From Mycobacteriales bacterium (GTDB lineage: Bacteria > Actinomycetota > Actinomycetes > Mycobacteriales > SCTD01), in contig JBBDWV010000014.1 in NCBI GenBank assembly GCA_040902655.1, positions 96,952 through 160,951 of the forward strand: a DNA stretch of 64,000 nucleotides, given 5' to 3'. Positions 10,361 through 22,861 of the stretch are shown here, piece after piece. A model generated the notes under the pieces. That model did not search any database. It worked only from the letters and a program-made list of their open reading frames with translations, and had not been told where the DNA came from. A program made the translations under genes and the position numbers. How positions within the stretch are numbered: the stretch's first letter is position 1; every line of letters starts with the position of its first letter.

Positions 10361-11599
10361 CTAGCGCCGCACGAGGTCGCGGACCGTCCTGCCGACGTGC
10401 AGCAGGATCGCCATCACCGCCATCCCGAGGGCGCCGGCGGTGAACTGCGCAGCCGAGCGCACCGCCCGCTCCGCCCCCGACGGCTGCTGCGGCGCCGGCC
10501 GCACCAGGACGCCCGCCCCACCGCGTCCCGCCGGCACGTCCTGCACCGCCGCGCCCTGCACCGCCGCACCCTGCACCGCCGCACCCTGCACCGCCGCGCC
10601 CTGCACCGCCGTGCCCAGCGGGCTGGGCGCACCGTCCTCCTGCAGCGTGGGCGGGTCGTCGGGGTCCTGGTCGGCGAACTCCTCCGGGATGCCGGCGGCG
10701 CGCGCCGCGTCGACGCTCGCCGTGCCCGACGGCTCGATGTCGGAGTCGTACGGCGCCGTCACCGTCCAGGCCGCGCAGACGAGCAGCATCCGGCTGACGA
10801 TGTTGATCCAGACCAGCAGCCCGACGACCACGGCGAAGCTGCCGTAGAGCGGGTTCTCCGTGGTGCGCTCGATGTAGATCGCGCCCACCCGCTTGAGCAC
10901 CTCGAACAGCACAGCGGCCAGCAACGCACCCCTGATGATCCGGCGGAACGGCGACTGCACCCTCGGCAGCCGCCAGAACAGGTAGGTGAACAGCGCCGTG
11001 CTGGTGGCGATGCCCAGCGTGAAGCCGACGATCTTGGCCAGCACCCGCGCCGGGCCGCTGTCGTCGAGAGCGACCAGGCCGAGGGCGAAGTCGGTGAAGG
11101 CGCCGGTGGCCGCCGACACGGCGATCGACACCAGCACGGTCAGCCCCAGCCCCAGCAGGACGATGACGTCCTTGACCTTCTTCACCAGGAAGTTGCCGGC
11201 CTTGACATTGTGGTGCCAGATCGCCCGGACCGCCTCGCGCAGCGCGTCGACCCAGCCGAGGCCGGAGTAGAGCAGCCCCGCCAGCCCCAGCGCACCGGCA
11301 GCGCCGGCCTTGCGGTTGTCGCTGAGGATCTCCCTCAACTCCAACTGCTCGGCCAGCCCGGGCGCGTAGGAGTTCACCTGGTTCACCACGGTGCCGACCG
11401 CGTCGTCCCCCAGCGCGTAGGACAGGATCGACGTCGCGAGCGCCAGGATCGGGAAGAAGCTCAGGAAGCCGAAGAAGGTGACCGAGGCGGCCAGCCGGTC
11501 ACCTGCGTCGGCCTGGTAGCGGCCGAAGGCGCGGATCAGGTGGTCGAGGGCCGGACGCTTCTCGCGCGCAGCAACGAGGGCCGCCTTGGGACTGGGCAT
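10361..11599 (-). CDS. YihY/virulence factor BrkB family membrane protein
   Basis: 412 residues from ATG 11599. The YihY core spans about residues 20-290, with six or so helices and the family features AASVTFFGFLSFFPILAL, AGLLYSGLGWVDALREAVRAIW and NPLYGSFAVVVGLLVWINI. The family is unrelated to RNase BN despite old annotations, and its biochemical role is not settled. The C-terminal cytoplasmic tail (about 125 residues) includes five exact AVQGA-type pentapeptide repeats coded by the 15-bp tandem repeat at 10541-10615, then a last hydrophobic helix near the C-terminus. It converges on the carboxypeptidase gene, 14 bp apart. Confidence 0.9.
   Translation of the reverse strand: MPSPKAALVAAREKRPALDHLIRAFGRYQADAGDRLAASVTFFGFLSFFPILALATSILSYALGDDAVGTVVNQVNSYAPGLAEQLELREILSDNRKAGAAGALGLAGLLYSGLGWVDALREAVRAIWHHNVKAGNFLVKKVKDVIVLLGLGLTVLVSIAVSAATGAFTDFALGLVALDDSGPARVLAKIVGFTLGIATSTALFTYLFWRLPRVQSPFRRIIRGALLAAVLFEVLKRVGAIYIERTTENPLYGSFAVVVGLLVWINIVSRMLLVCAAWTVTAPYDSDIEPSGTASVDAARAAGIPEEFADQDPDDPPTLQEDGAPSPLGTAVQGAAVQGAAVQGAAVQGAAVQDVPAGRGGAGVLVRPAPQQPSGAERAVRSAAQFTAGALGMAVMAILLHVGRTVRDLVRR
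10541..10615. repeat. Five 15-bp tandem repeats inside the YihY gene
   Basis: The unit CTGCACCGCCGCRCC is repeated five times without a gap (the last unit has one further change). On the minus strand it codes for repeated GAAVQ pentapeptides in the cytoplasmic tail. Because the unit is a multiple of three, copy-number change would keep the frame. Confidence 0.95.
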
Positions 11600-11628
11600 G
11601 GGGCGCCCCTACCCGGCTGCGCCTGCGG

Positions 11629-12180
11629 TCAACGCGGCGGCTCGGCCGGGCCGGGCCGGCCGCTGGCGCCGAACGGGAAGTCGCGCTGCGGCCGCCAGAC
11701 CCCGGCCCGGTCCTGTTCGAACAGGGTGAAGCCCCAGACGTCGAAGTGCGCCTCGTAGTTCTTCAGCGCCTCGAATGCCCGGTCGAGGGCCGGTTCCCCC
11801 AGGTCGTGCGCGACGGTGACGTGCGGGTGGTACGGGAAGGCGAGCGGACGGAGCAGCGGGCCGGACCGGACCTTGCCCTCGACCCGCTCGCAGTCGGCGA
11901 TCCCCTGGACCAGCGGGACGAACACCACGGGCGAGACTGGCCGGAAGCTGGCCGCGCCACGCAGGTGCATGCGGAACGGCCGCTCGGAAGCGGCCACTTC
12001 ACGCAGGTGCTCCTCGACCTCCGCCAGCGACTCGTCCGGCAGCGCGGTCGGCGGCAGGAGCGTGACGTGCGGGGGGATGCCGCCGGCATTGGGGTCACCG
12101 AGGCGTTCCCGCCAGGCCTGCAGCTCGCTGGTGTAGGGCTCGGGGATGCCGAATGCGACGCCGAAGTCGCGCCGGGCCAT
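11629..12180 (-). CDS. 2'-5' RNA ligase/2H phosphoesterase family protein
   Basis: 183 residues from ATG 12180. Two HxT motifs, H38-V-T40 (PPHVTLLPP) and H120-V-T122 (HPHVTVAHD), are the catalytic pairs of the 2H phosphoesterase fold. Family members act on 2',3'-cyclic or 2'-5' RNA phosphodiesters; the actinobacterial substrate is not known. The start overlaps the trpS stop (ATGA), so it is coupled to trpS in a two-gene operon. Confidence 0.88.
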   Translation of the reverse strand: MARRDFGVAFGIPEPYTSELQAWRERLGDPNAGGIPPHVTLLPPTALPDESLAEVEEHLREVAASERPFRMHLRGAASFRPVSPVVFVPLVQGIADCERVEGKVRSGPLLRPLAFPYHPHVTVAHDLGEPALDRAFEALKNYEAHFDVWGFTLFEQDRAGVWRPQRDFPFGASGRPGPAEPPR

Positions 12181-13205
12181 CAGGCCGGTGCGCCCGGGAA
12201 GGACGCCAGCAGGCCGACCCGCTCCCGGACCGCGTCCATCGTCCGGGTCGCGACCTCGCGGGCCCGGATGGCCCCGCCGGCCAGCACCCGGTCGAGCTCG
12301 TCCGGGTCGGCGATCAGCTCGGCGTACCGCTCCCGGACCGGCGCGAACAAGGCGACGACGGCCTCGGCGACATCTGCCTTGAAGTCACCGTAGCCCTTGC
12401 CGTCGTAGGCCGTCTCGAGCTCGGGGACGGGGGTGCCGGTGCACACGGACAAGATGGTGAGCAGGTTGGTGATGCCCGGCTTGGCTCCACCGGCGCGCAC
12501 CTCACGGCCGGGATCGGTGACAGCGCTCTTGATCTTCTTGGTGACCGTCCGGGGATCATCGAGGACCCAGATGGTGCCGGAACCGCCGAGGCTCTTGCTC
12601 ATCTTGCGGTCCGGGTCCTGCAGGTCCTTGATCCGCTCGCCTGGCTGCCCCGCGTAGGCGGCCGGGCGAACGAACGTGTCGCCGTACCGGGTGTTGAAGC
12701 GCTGGGCGAGGTCCCGGGTCAGCTCGAGGTGCTGGCGCTGGTCCTCCCCGATCGGGACGGAGTCCGCCTGGTACATCAGGATGTCGGCGGCCTGCAGGAC
12801 GGGATAGGTGAACAGGCCGACGCTGGCAGACCCCGCCACGCTGCCACTCTTCTCCTTGAACTGCGTCATCCGGCTGGCCTCGCCGAAGCCGGTGAGGCAG
12901 CCGAGGATCCAGCCCAACTCGGCGTGCTCGGGCAGATGGCTCTGCGCGAAGACCGCGCTGCGAGCGGGATCGACCCCCATCGCGAGCAACTCGGCGACCG
13001 ACTGGCGGGTGCGCGCACGCAGCCGGGCGGGGTCCGGCAGCTCCGTCAACGCGTGCAGGTCGGCAAGGAAGAAGTAGCACTCGTTCTCGGCCTGCATGGC
13101 CGCCCAGTGCCGGACCGCGCCGACGTAGTTGCCGAGCTGGAAGCTCTCTCCGGTGGGACGGATCCCGGACAGCACACGGGGGCGGGTCGGGCGGGCATCG
13201 GGCAT
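12180..13205 (-). CDS. trpS: Tryptophanyl-tRNA synthetase
   Basis: 341 residues from ATG 13205. Class I signatures: PTGESFQLGN (17-26, HIGH-like) and KMSKS (201-205). Other TrpS landmarks are FFLADLHALT and ASVGLFTYPVLQAADILMY. It charges tRNA-Trp. Two in-frame ATGs are possible, at 13214 and 13205. The AAAGGA Shine-Dalgarno overlaps the first ATG and is properly spaced only for the second, which decides the start. Divergent from the flavoprotein gene at 13260, and coupled downstream to the RNA ligase-like gene. Confidence 0.96.
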   Translation of the reverse strand: MPDARPTRPRVLSGIRPTGESFQLGNYVGAVRHWAAMQAENECYFFLADLHALTELPDPARLRARTRQSVAELLAMGVDPARSAVFAQSHLPEHAELGWILGCLTGFGEASRMTQFKEKSGSVAGSASVGLFTYPVLQAADILMYQADSVPIGEDQRQHLELTRDLAQRFNTRYGDTFVRPAAYAGQPGERIKDLQDPDRKMSKSLGGSGTIWVLDDPRTVTKKIKSAVTDPGREVRAGGAKPGITNLLTILSVCTGTPVPELETAYDGKGYGDFKADVAEAVVALFAPVRERYAELIADPDELDRVLAGGAIRAREVATRTMDAVRERVGLLASFPGAPA

Positions 13206-13259
13206 GACAGGCATCCTTTCATCGCAGGGGAGCCGAGCGGGAGCAGGGCGGAGACGCGG

Positions 13260-14444
13260 ATGTGGGACCTGGCGGTGGTCGGCGCCGGCCCGGCGGGCGC
13301 CGCGGCCGCACTGTCGGCCCTGCGTACCCGCCCGGGCGCCCGGGTGCTGCTGCTGGACCGCAGCGACTTCCCGCGCGACAAGTCCTGCGGCGACGGGATC
13401 GCCCCGCACGCCCTCGACGAGCTCGCCCGGCTCGGGGCCACCGACGTGCTCGCCGACCGGGTGCCGGTGCACCGGCTCCGCCTGCAGGCCCCGGACGGGA
13501 CCGTCGTGACCGCCCGGATGAAGCGTCCCGACCACGTGGTGCCCCGCACCCTGTTCGACGACCGGCTGGTCCGGGCGGCCGTGCGGCACGGCGCGGTGCT
13601 CGAGCGGCACACCGTCCGGTGCGTGGACGTGCACCCCGACCACGTCGTGCTCGACCGCGAGATCGCCGCGCGGGTGGTCGTCGGTGCCGACGGGGCCAAC
13701 GGCGTCGTCCGCCGCCGGCTGGGGCTCGGCCGGCAACCCGCTGCGGCCACCGCCGTCGCCGTCCGCGGCTACGCCGCCGCACCCCCGGGTGAGCCCGAGC
13801 AGGTCATCCTGCTCTCGCCCCACGACTGGCCGTCGTACGCCTGGTCGTTCCCGGCCGGTGACGGCACCGCGAACGTCGGCTTCGGCCTGCTGCTCCCTGC
13901 CCTGCGGGCCAAGGAAGGCGGCGGCCGACGGGCGCTGCATGACGGCCTGGAGGAGCTGCTGCCGGGGCTGCAGGCCCAGCGGCTGGTCAGCCACCACCTG
14001 CCGATGTCCACCGTCCGGCCGGTCCCTGCCGTCGGCCGGGTGCTGCTCGCCGGCGACGCCCTGTCGCTCGTCAACCCGCTGACCGGCGAGGGGATCTTCT
14101 ATGCGCTGCTGTCCGGCCGGCTGGCCGGCGCGGCGGCGTGCGGAGCCGATCCGGCCGGGGTGTACGCCGGGGCGCTGCGGCGCGAGCTCGGCCGGCACCT
14201 GCGCCACACCTCGGCGCTCGCGTGGCTGACCACGCGCCGGGGAGTGGTCGACGCAGCCATCGCCGCGGCGGGCCGTTCGGACGCGGCGTTCGACGCGCTG
14301 GTGGAGCTCGGCCTGGGCCGCGGTCTGGTGCAGGCGCCGCTGGCGGGAGGCCTGGTCGCGGAGCTGGGGCGCCGACGCGGGCGGGGCCTGATCAGGAACG
14401 CAGCGCGTCCGCGAGCAGCTCGGCCTCCTTCGCGGCCAGCTTGA
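13260..14444 (+). CDS. Geranylgeranyl reductase family FAD-dependent oxidoreductase
   Basis: 394 residues from ATG 13260 with GGAGA upstream. N-terminal FAD Rossmann motif LAVVGAGPAGAAAALSAL (4-21), then LLLDRSDFPRDKSCGDGIAP, the hallmark of the GGR family, and the second FAD motif GRVLLAGDALSLVNPLTGEGI. Such enzymes saturate isoprenoid chains, for example the beta-isoprene unit of menaquinone (MenJ), or act as related flavin monooxygenases. The actual substrate cannot be read from the sequence, but a UbiA prenyltransferase lies at 39-40 kb. The 3' end overlaps the convergent DUF2505 gene by 53 bp. Confidence 0.88.
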   Translation: MWDLAVVGAGPAGAAAALSALRTRPGARVLLLDRSDFPRDKSCGDGIAPHALDELARLGATDVLADRVPVHRLRLQAPDGTVVTARMKRPDHVVPRTLFDDRLVRAAVRHGAVLERHTVRCVDVHPDHVVLDREIAARVVVGADGANGVVRRRLGLGRQPAAATAVAVRGYAAAPPGEPEQVILLSPHDWPSYAWSFPAGDGTANVGFGLLLPALRAKEGGGRRALHDGLEELLPGLQAQRLVSHHLPMSTVRPVPAVGRVLLAGDALSLVNPLTGEGIFYALLSGRLAGAAACGADPAGVYAGALRRELGRHLRHTSALAWLTTRRGVVDAAIAAAGRSDAAFDALVELGLGRGLVQAPLAGGLVAELGRRRGRGLIRNAARPRAARPPSRPA

Positions 14445-14886
14445 CGAGCAGGTCGGCGACGACACGCTCGGCCTTGCCACCGATCAGCGGCACCCTGACC
14501 GTCACCTCGCCCTCGACGGTGTAGCAGCTGCCCGCGGGCCGCGGCTCCAGCCGCATCGTGCCGCCGACGCCGGCCGGCGCGCCGGGGATCTCGACCGTCC
14601 AGCTGCCGTGCCGGACGCCCTCCCCGGGCGGCCCCCAGGCATCCGTCTGCAGGACCCGGCCGTCCTTGGGCAGGAAGCGGTCGAGGAAGCCGGGACCACC
14701 TCCCGGCAGCTCACGCGAGACGGCCAGGACGATGCCGCCGCCGGGCTGCTCCTCCCGGCGCACGATCCGGCTGGCGTCGCCCAGCTGCTCGCCCTTGTGC
14801 TGCACCCAGCTGTCGGACGTCAGCAGGGCGAGAACGGCCTCGACGTCGCCCGGGCAGTCCGACCTCATGGTCACCGGTGTGCTCAC
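14392..14886 (-). CDS. DUF2505 family (SRPBCC/START-like) protein
   Basis: 164 residues from the GTG at 14886 that overlaps the upstream stop (GTGA); an internal ATG seven codons in is an alternative. It resembles DUF2505 proteins: a single domain of about 160 residues of the START-like fold, with GSWTVEIPGAPAGVGGTMRL and VTVRVPLIGGKAERVVADLL near the C-terminus. No enzymatic role is known; the fold binds hydrophobic ligands. It is translationally coupled to the CNNM-type membrane protein gene. Confidence 0.8.
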   Translation of the reverse strand: MSTPVTMRSDCPGDVEAVLALLTSDSWVQHKGEQLGDASRIVRREEQPGGGIVLAVSRELPGGGPGFLDRFLPKDGRVLQTDAWGPPGEGVRHGSWTVEIPGAPAGVGGTMRLEPRPAGSCYTVEGEVTVRVPLIGGKAERVVADLLVKLAAKEAELLADALRS

Positions 14887-16190
14887 GCGGAGTCCACCAG
14901 CTCGGCGTCATCGGCGGAGGCCAGCGGCGTGACCCGGACCCGAGCGATCCGACGGGCGTCCAGCTCGGTGACCTCGAGCCGGTGGCCGTCCACCTCGACC
15001 GCCTCGCCCGGACGGGGCACATGCCCCAGCGTGGCCATGACGTAGCCGGCGAGCGTTTCGTACGGGCCCTCGGGCAGCGTGACGCCGGTGACGGTGCGGA
15101 CCTCGTCGAGGTTGAGCAGGCCGTCTGCCTCGACGTCTCCGCCACGGAAGCGCAGCGGGTCGTCCTCACCGACGTCGTACTCGTCGCGGATGTCGCCGAT
15201 GACCTCCTCGATGAGGTCCTCCAGCGTGACGATCCCGGCGGTGCCGCCGTATTCGTCCACGACGATCGCCATGTGGTGGCCCTCGCGGCGCATCTCCGAC
15301 ATGGCCGGGAGCACCCGCTTGGTACCGGGCAGCAGCTTGACCTCCCGCACGACGTCGGCGACCCGCATCCCGCGGGCCCGGCTGGTCGGCACCATCAGGT
15401 CGCGCACGTGCAGGAAGCCGATGACGTCGTCCTGGGAGGCGCCGGACACGGGGTACCGCGAGTGCGGCGCCGCCGAGGTCTCCTTGACGGCCCGGCTGAG
15501 GGTCATGTTCGCGTCGAGGAAGGCCACCTCCGTGCGCGGCAGCATCACCTCGCGCAGTTGACGCTCACCGGCGGCGAAGACGTCGTCGATGAGCTTGCGC
15601 TCGTCCTTGGTGAGCGACTCGTGCGCGGCGACCAGGCCGCGCAGCTCGTCCTCGGTGATGGCGTCGCGCTGCTCGGTGGGATCGATGCCGAACAGCCGCA
15701 CGATGAGGTTCGTGCTGCGCGAGAGCAGCCAGATCACCGGTCGGAAGACGGTGGCCAACCGGTCCAGCGGGCCCGCCCAGATCAGTGCCCAGCCCTCTGC
15801 CCGCTGCAGGGCGATGCGCTTGGGCACCAGCTCACTGAAGACCAGCGACAGGTAGGTGATCACGGCCAGCAGGAGGACGAAGGACAGCGGCTCGGCCAGG
15901 CGCCGCGACAGGCCCAGGTCGACGAGCGCGGGTGACAGCTGCCCCGCCAGCCTGGACGCCCCGAACGCCGACGCCGCGAAGCCGGCCAGGGTCACCCCTA
16001 CCTGCACGGCCGCCAGGAAGCGGTTCGGGTCGCTCGCGAGCTGGGCGACCCGTTGCCCGCGCTTGCCGCGGGCCGCGAGGTTCTTGACCTGGCCGTCGCG
16101 CAGCGAGACCAGCGCGATCTCGGTACCGGCGAAGACGGCGCCGAGGAAGATGAAGAACAGCACGAGCGCGCTGTCCAGAGCGAAACTCAC
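14883..16190 (-). CDS. CNNM/CorC-type hemolysin family membrane protein with CBS pair
   Basis: 435 residues from GTG 16190. An N-terminal DUF21 membrane domain (residues 1-190, with helices at about 7-28, 62-82, 98-120 and 130-150) is followed by two CBS domains (about 215-340, including MLPRTEVAFLDAN and MAIVVDEYGGTAGIVTLEDL) and a C-terminal CorC/HlyC transporter-associated domain (350-430). Family members take part in Mg2+ or Co2+ transport and divalent-cation homeostasis. The old name hemolysin is misleading. The downstream DUF2505 gene starts inside its stop codon. Confidence 0.93.
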   Translation of the reverse strand: MSFALDSALVLFFIFLGAVFAGTEIALVSLRDGQVKNLAARGKRGQRVAQLASDPNRFLAAVQVGVTLAGFAASAFGASRLAGQLSPALVDLGLSRRLAEPLSFVLLLAVITYLSLVFSELVPKRIALQRAEGWALIWAGPLDRLATVFRPVIWLLSRSTNLIVRLFGIDPTEQRDAITEDELRGLVAAHESLTKDERKLIDDVFAAGERQLREVMLPRTEVAFLDANMTLSRAVKETSAAPHSRYPVSGASQDDVIGFLHVRDLMVPTSRARGMRVADVVREVKLLPGTKRVLPAMSEMRREGHHMAIVVDEYGGTAGIVTLEDLIEEVIGDIRDEYDVGEDDPLRFRGGDVEADGLLNLDEVRTVTGVTLPEGPYETLAGYVMATLGHVPRPGEAVEVDGHRLEVTELDARRIARVRVTPLASADDAELVDSA

Positions 16191-16282
16191 GGCGCACCCC
16201 CGGTCGTGCTGCCGTCGGGGGGCGCCGGACCAGAGGGAGGCTCCACACCAGCAGGGTAGACGGGACCGCTCGTCGCCCGGAA

Positions 16283-17458
16283 CTAGAGGCGCCTGGACCG
16301 CGCGAGCGGTACCAGGCGCAGGGCCAGCGCACCGCTCAGCCCGGTGGCCACCGCCAGCGGCAGGACCGGCCCGACCGCCCGGGCGAGCGTCGTGACGGAG
16401 AACGGCGCGGCCATGCCGGTGTAGGCGACGGCGTAGAAGATGCCGGTCAGCGCGCCCCGGCGCTCCACGGGAGCCAGCCGCACGGTCAGCGCCAGCCCGG
16501 ACGCCAGCGCCCAGCCACTGCCTGCCCCCAGCAGCAGCCCCGCCGGCACCAGCACCGGCCAGGCGTCCGTGCTGGCGGCCAGGAGGGACAAGCCGAAGCC
16601 CAGCGCCCCGCTGAGGGCGGCGCACGCGCCTGTCCACGTCCCGAGCCGGCGCTGCAGCGGCGCGGCGGCCGCTCCGGCACCGAGGGTGAGGCCGGCGAGC
16701 ACGCCGGCGGTGAGGACGCCGTCGCCGGGCAGGCCGACCAGCAGCGGCAGGGCGGCCATGGCGGTGGCCGGGAAGGCGTACACGCACACCGCGACGGGGG
16801 CGAGGGCGGTCAGCGCCAGCAGCCGGTCGCCCCGGCGCACCAGCGGCGAGCGGGCCGGATCACCGACCTGGCGCCGGTACCGCGGCGCGGTCTCCGGCAG
16901 CGTCCGGACGGCGAGCAGCCCGGCAACCGTCAGCGCGGCATGCGCGGCGTACGGCAGCACCAGCGGGATCGGCAGGGTCACCGCCAGCAGGGCGGACATC
17001 AGCGGGCCGAGCGAGAAGCCGGCGGCCAGGACGACGGCGGCCCGCCTTCCCGCCGCCTGCCCCTCCCCCTGTTGCTCGGACAGTTCGGCGAGCCAGGCGC
17101 TGGCGGCGGTGAACACGGCGCCGCTGACCAGCCCCTGTACGAACCGGGCGAGCAGCAGCAGCGCGAAGGAGTCGCTCGCGCCGGCGAACAGCAGCGACGC
17201 CACACCGGCGAGCAGCGTGAACGGCAGCACCAGCGGCCGGCGGCCGTACCGGTCGGACAGCGGACCGGCAGCGAGCACGGAGGGCGCGAGGCCGGCGGCG
17301 TAGACGGAGAAGACGAGGGTCGTCTGCGGGCCGGACAGGTCCAGGCGGTCGCGGTAGAGCAGGAGCAACGGCGTCGAGACGTTGGTGCCGGCAGCCACCG
17401 CGAACAGCGCGAAGGCCGCGCGCCGCCAGGAGGCGGAGCGCGGCCTGGACGCGGTCAC
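16283..17458 (-). CDS. Major facilitator superfamily transporter
   Basis: 391 residues from GTG 17458, with about 12 predicted helices in two halves. The MFS motif between helices 2 and 3 is [15 protein letters not shown], and the helix 4/5 region shows [15 protein letters not shown]. The substrate is unknown; the profile is that of a small-molecule exporter. It lies immediately downstream of icd on the same strand with a 31-bp gap, so some read-through is possible. Confidence 0.88.
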   Translation of the reverse strand: MTASRPRSASWRRAAFALFAVAAGTNVSTPLLLLYRDRLDLSGPQTTLVFSVYAAGLAPSVLAAGPLSDRYGRRPLVLPFTLLAGVASLLFAGASDSFALLLLARFVQGLVSGAVFTAASAWLAELSEQQGEGQAAGRRAAVVLAAGFSLGPLMSALLAVTLPIPLVLPYAAHAALTVAGLLAVRTLPETAPRYRRQVGDPARSPLVRRGDRLLALTALAPVAVCVYAFPATAMAALPLLVGLPGDGVLTAGVLAGLTLGAGAAAAPLQRRLGTWTGACAALSGALGFGLSLLAASTDAWPVLVPAGLLLGAGSGWALASGLALTVRLAPVERRGALTGIFYAVAYTGMAAPFSVTTLARAVGPVLPLAVATGLSGALALRLVPLARSRRL

Positions 17459-17489
17459 CGGGCTCTACGCGACGCGGCGTCGGCCCCGG

Positions 17490-19703
<2,214 letters not shown>

Positions 19704-19746
19704 GGCCTGCCTGATTCGGGACGAGGGATGGGCTGGTGAGTCAGGG

Positions 19747-19763
19747 CGACGCCGCGGGCGTCG
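19747..19763 (-). terminator. Possible weak stem-loop between mdh and icd
   Basis: CGACGCC and GGCGTCG form a 7-bp GC stem around a 3-base loop, 28 bp downstream of the mdh stop. There is no T-tract, so it may act as a weak attenuator or an RNA-stabilising end rather than a full terminator. Confidence 0.3.
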
Positions 19764-19790
19764 GCTCATGGGCCGGGGACGGCTCTCCCG

Positions 19791-20819
<1,029 letters not shown>

Positions 20820-20934
20820 TCAGGCTACGAGGTGGGTGCGGGGCCCGGGACGTCGGGGGCCGTCCTGCGGTGCAGCTCCGCCGGAAGCCCACGGAGGCAC
20901 CGGGGCGCCTCGCGGTCAGGGCCTCGGAAGGGTG

Positions 20935-21186
20935 TCAGGGCCTCGGAATGGTGTTGGCCAGCACCGCCAGGGCGAAGCCGAGGCCGAGCAGCACTGCGCT
21001 GTCGACGCCGCGACCGCGCACCGCGAGCCACCCTGCCGAGCGGACCGGCAGGGTCAATCGCAGGCCGGCGGCGAGCAGGAGTGCCAGCGAGAGCGTGAAC
21101 GCGCCCACCTGCCAGTCCTGAACCGCGGCCAGCAGCAGCCCGAGCCCGGCCAGCGCGAGCACCACGGCAGCGGGCAGCTGACTCAG
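20935..21186 (-). CDS. DUF3017 membrane protein, probable CTG start
   Basis: 83 residues if read from a CTG at 21186. Three hydrophobic segments (LPAAVVLALAGLGLLLAAV, GAFTLSLALLLAAGLRL and SAVLLGLGFALAVLANTI), with LRLTLPVRSAGWLAVRGRGVD between, match the DUF3017 family found between folD and mdh in actinobacteria. No ATG, GTG or TTG lies near the expected N-terminus. A GAGGAG Shine-Dalgarno sits 6 bases before the CTG. A GTG at 21165 would cut into the first helix. The function is unknown. Confidence 0.7.
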   Translation of the reverse strand: MSQLPAAVVLALAGLGLLLAAVQDWQVGAFTLSLALLLAAGLRLTLPVRSAGWLAVRGRGVDSAVLLGLGFALAVLANTIPRP

Positions 21187-21367
21187 CGGGCGCTCCTCGG
21201 CTCGAACATCGCCGCAGCGTAGCGAGCTGTCCCCCGCCGCGTGCCGGCTCTGCGTCCGGCCACGGCCGGGCGGCGGGCGGGTGTACCGGCCGCGGCTGCG
21301 GGTAACCCTGTGCGCGGCGGACCTCTCGCCGTCCGCGCTCGTCACACGCCGCTGGGAGGACCCGCCC

Positions 21368-21979
21368 GTGCAGACGCCCCACCTCCGGCTCGAGGACAGC
21401 GGTGAGACGTTCGCGCTGGCTGCCGAGGTCACGACGGTCGGGCGTGGACCAGGTGTGGACATCGCCCTCGACGACCTGAGCGTCTCGCGGCTGCACGCCG
21501 AGATCGTCCGGCGGGGCGGGCACTTCTACGTCAGCGACCTCGGGCTTTCGGTCAACGGCACCCGGATCAACGGCCGGCCGGTGGGACGCCGGGTGCTGCT
21601 GGACGGGGACGTGCTGGCCTTCGGTGCCTGCCGCACCCGGGTGGCCGGACTCACCGCGGGGGGCGCCGACGACACGGTGGAGATGCGCCGCATGTCGGCG
21701 CCGGAGCTCACCCGCCGCGAGTGCGAGGTGCTGACCTCGCTGTGCCGACCGGCACTGCAGCAGGAGGCCTTCGTGGCTCCGGCCACTGCCCGCGACATCG
21801 CCGGAGAGCTGGTCGTGACGGAGGCGGCTGTCAAGCAGCACCTGCTGCGGCTGTACGTAAAGTTCCGGATCCCGGAGGGCGTGAATCGGCGAGCCCGGCT
21901 GGCCAACGAGGTCATCAGCTCCGGGATCGTGCGGCCGCTGCCGGTCGATGTCGAGGAGTCGGTCCGGCGGGCCGGCTAG
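21368..21979 (+). CDS. FHA-domain protein with C-terminal winged-helix-like region
   Basis: 203 residues from GTG 21368, which has GGGAGGA seven bases upstream; the longer open frame upstream lacks such a site. The FHA domain (about residues 8-95) shows TTVGRGPGVDIALDDLSVSRLHAEI and GLSVNGTRINGR, with the Arg, Ser and His of the phosphothreonine pocket. Residues 110-190 (LTRRECEVLTSLCRPAL...DIAGELVVTEAAVKQHLLRLYVKF) look like a helix-turn-helix effector domain. It would be a phospho-dependent regulator, possibly a target of Ser/Thr kinases like that at 3541-5304. It sits between folD and DUF3017 on the opposite strand, and its stop overlaps the folD stop. Confidence 0.85.
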   Translation: MQTPHLRLEDSGETFALAAEVTTVGRGPGVDIALDDLSVSRLHAEIVRRGGHFYVSDLGLSVNGTRINGRPVGRRVLLDGDVLAFGACRTRVAGLTAGGADDTVEMRRMSAPELTRRECEVLTSLCRPALQQEAFVAPATARDIAGELVVTEAAVKQHLLRLYVKFRIPEGVNRRARLANEVISSGIVRPLPVDVEESVRRAG

Positions 21980-22836
21980 CTCTCCGCCCGACGCTCCGCA
22001 GCCTCGACGCAGTTCTTGAACAACATCGCCACCGTCGTCGGGCCGACACCGCCGACCCGCGGCGTGATCGCGCCGGCCACCTCGTTGCAGGCCTCATCGA
22101 CGTCGGGGAGCAGCCGCCTGCCCTCGTAGCGGACCCCGCCGCCGACAACGGTCGCACCGGGGGTGATGTGCTCGGGCCGCAGAATCCCGGGCACGCCCAC
22201 GGCGGCCACGACGATCGCCGCGCGGCGGGTGTAGCGCTCCCAGTCCGGCACCCCGGTGTGCACCACGGTCACGGCGGCGTTCGCCGTCGGCCGCTTCTGC
22301 GTGAGCAGCAGCGCGAGCGGGCGCCCGAGGGTGGTGCCGCGGCCCAGGACGCAGACCTCCTGTCCGGCCACCGGGATGCCATGGTGGGCGAGCAGCGCCT
22401 CGATCCCCGCAGGCGTGCACGGGACGGGGCCGGCCATCCCGAGGGCCAGCCGACCGATGTTGACCGGGTGCAGCCCGTCGACGTCCTTGTCGGGGTCCAT
22501 CTCGAGAAGGGCTGCCTCGAAGTCGATCTGCTTCGGCGTCGGGTGCTGCACCAGCATCGCGTCGACCGCCGGATCGTCGTTCATCGAGCGAATCGCGGCG
22601 ACCACGTCTGCCTGCGTGGCGTCATCGGGCAGCTGGACGTGGGGGCTGGTCATGCCGAGCTCGGCGGCCTTGGCCATCTTCATGTTCACGTAGCCGCCGC
22701 TGGCACTGTCCCCGCCGACCAGGATCGTGCCGAGCCCCGGCTGGTGACCGGCCGCAACGAGGCGGGCGATGCGGGGCCGCAGGTCGGCCAGCACGGCCTC
22801 CGCGACAGGGGCTCCGGGCAGCAGGCGGGCAGTCAC
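21976..22836 (-). CDS. folD: Methylenetetrahydrofolate dehydrogenase/cyclohydrolase FolD
   Basis: 286 residues from GTG 22836. The catalytic tyrosine and lysine are Y49 and K53 (YVNMK). The quinone-like QLPLP motif of other FolD proteins reads VQHPTPKQID here, and the later signatures DKDVDGLHPVN, PCTPAGIEALL and GRGTTLGRPLALLL (NADP site) are intact. It makes 10-formyl-THF, which PurN and PurH (26 kb) use. Overlaps the FHA gene by 4 bp at their 3' ends. Confidence 0.95.
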   Translation of the reverse strand: MTARLLPGAPVAEAVLADLRPRIARLVAAGHQPGLGTILVGGDSASGGYVNMKMAKAAELGMTSPHVQLPDDATQADVVAAIRSMNDDPAVDAMLVQHPTPKQIDFEAALLEMDPDKDVDGLHPVNIGRLALGMAGPVPCTPAGIEALLAHHGIPVAGQEVCVLGRGTTLGRPLALLLTQKRPTANAAVTVVHTGVPDWERYTRRAAIVVAAVGVPGILRPEHITPGATVVGGGVRYEGRRLLPDVDEACNEVAGAITPRVGGVGPTTVAMLFKNCVEAAERRAES

Positions 22837-22861
22837 GAACGAGAACCCTAGCGGCGGTCGG

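Noticed and set aside
20900-20950. Short direct repeat GTCAGGGCCTCGGAA near the DUF3017 stop
   Set aside because: Only two copies of about 15 bp at the end of a gene; probably local slippage without function.
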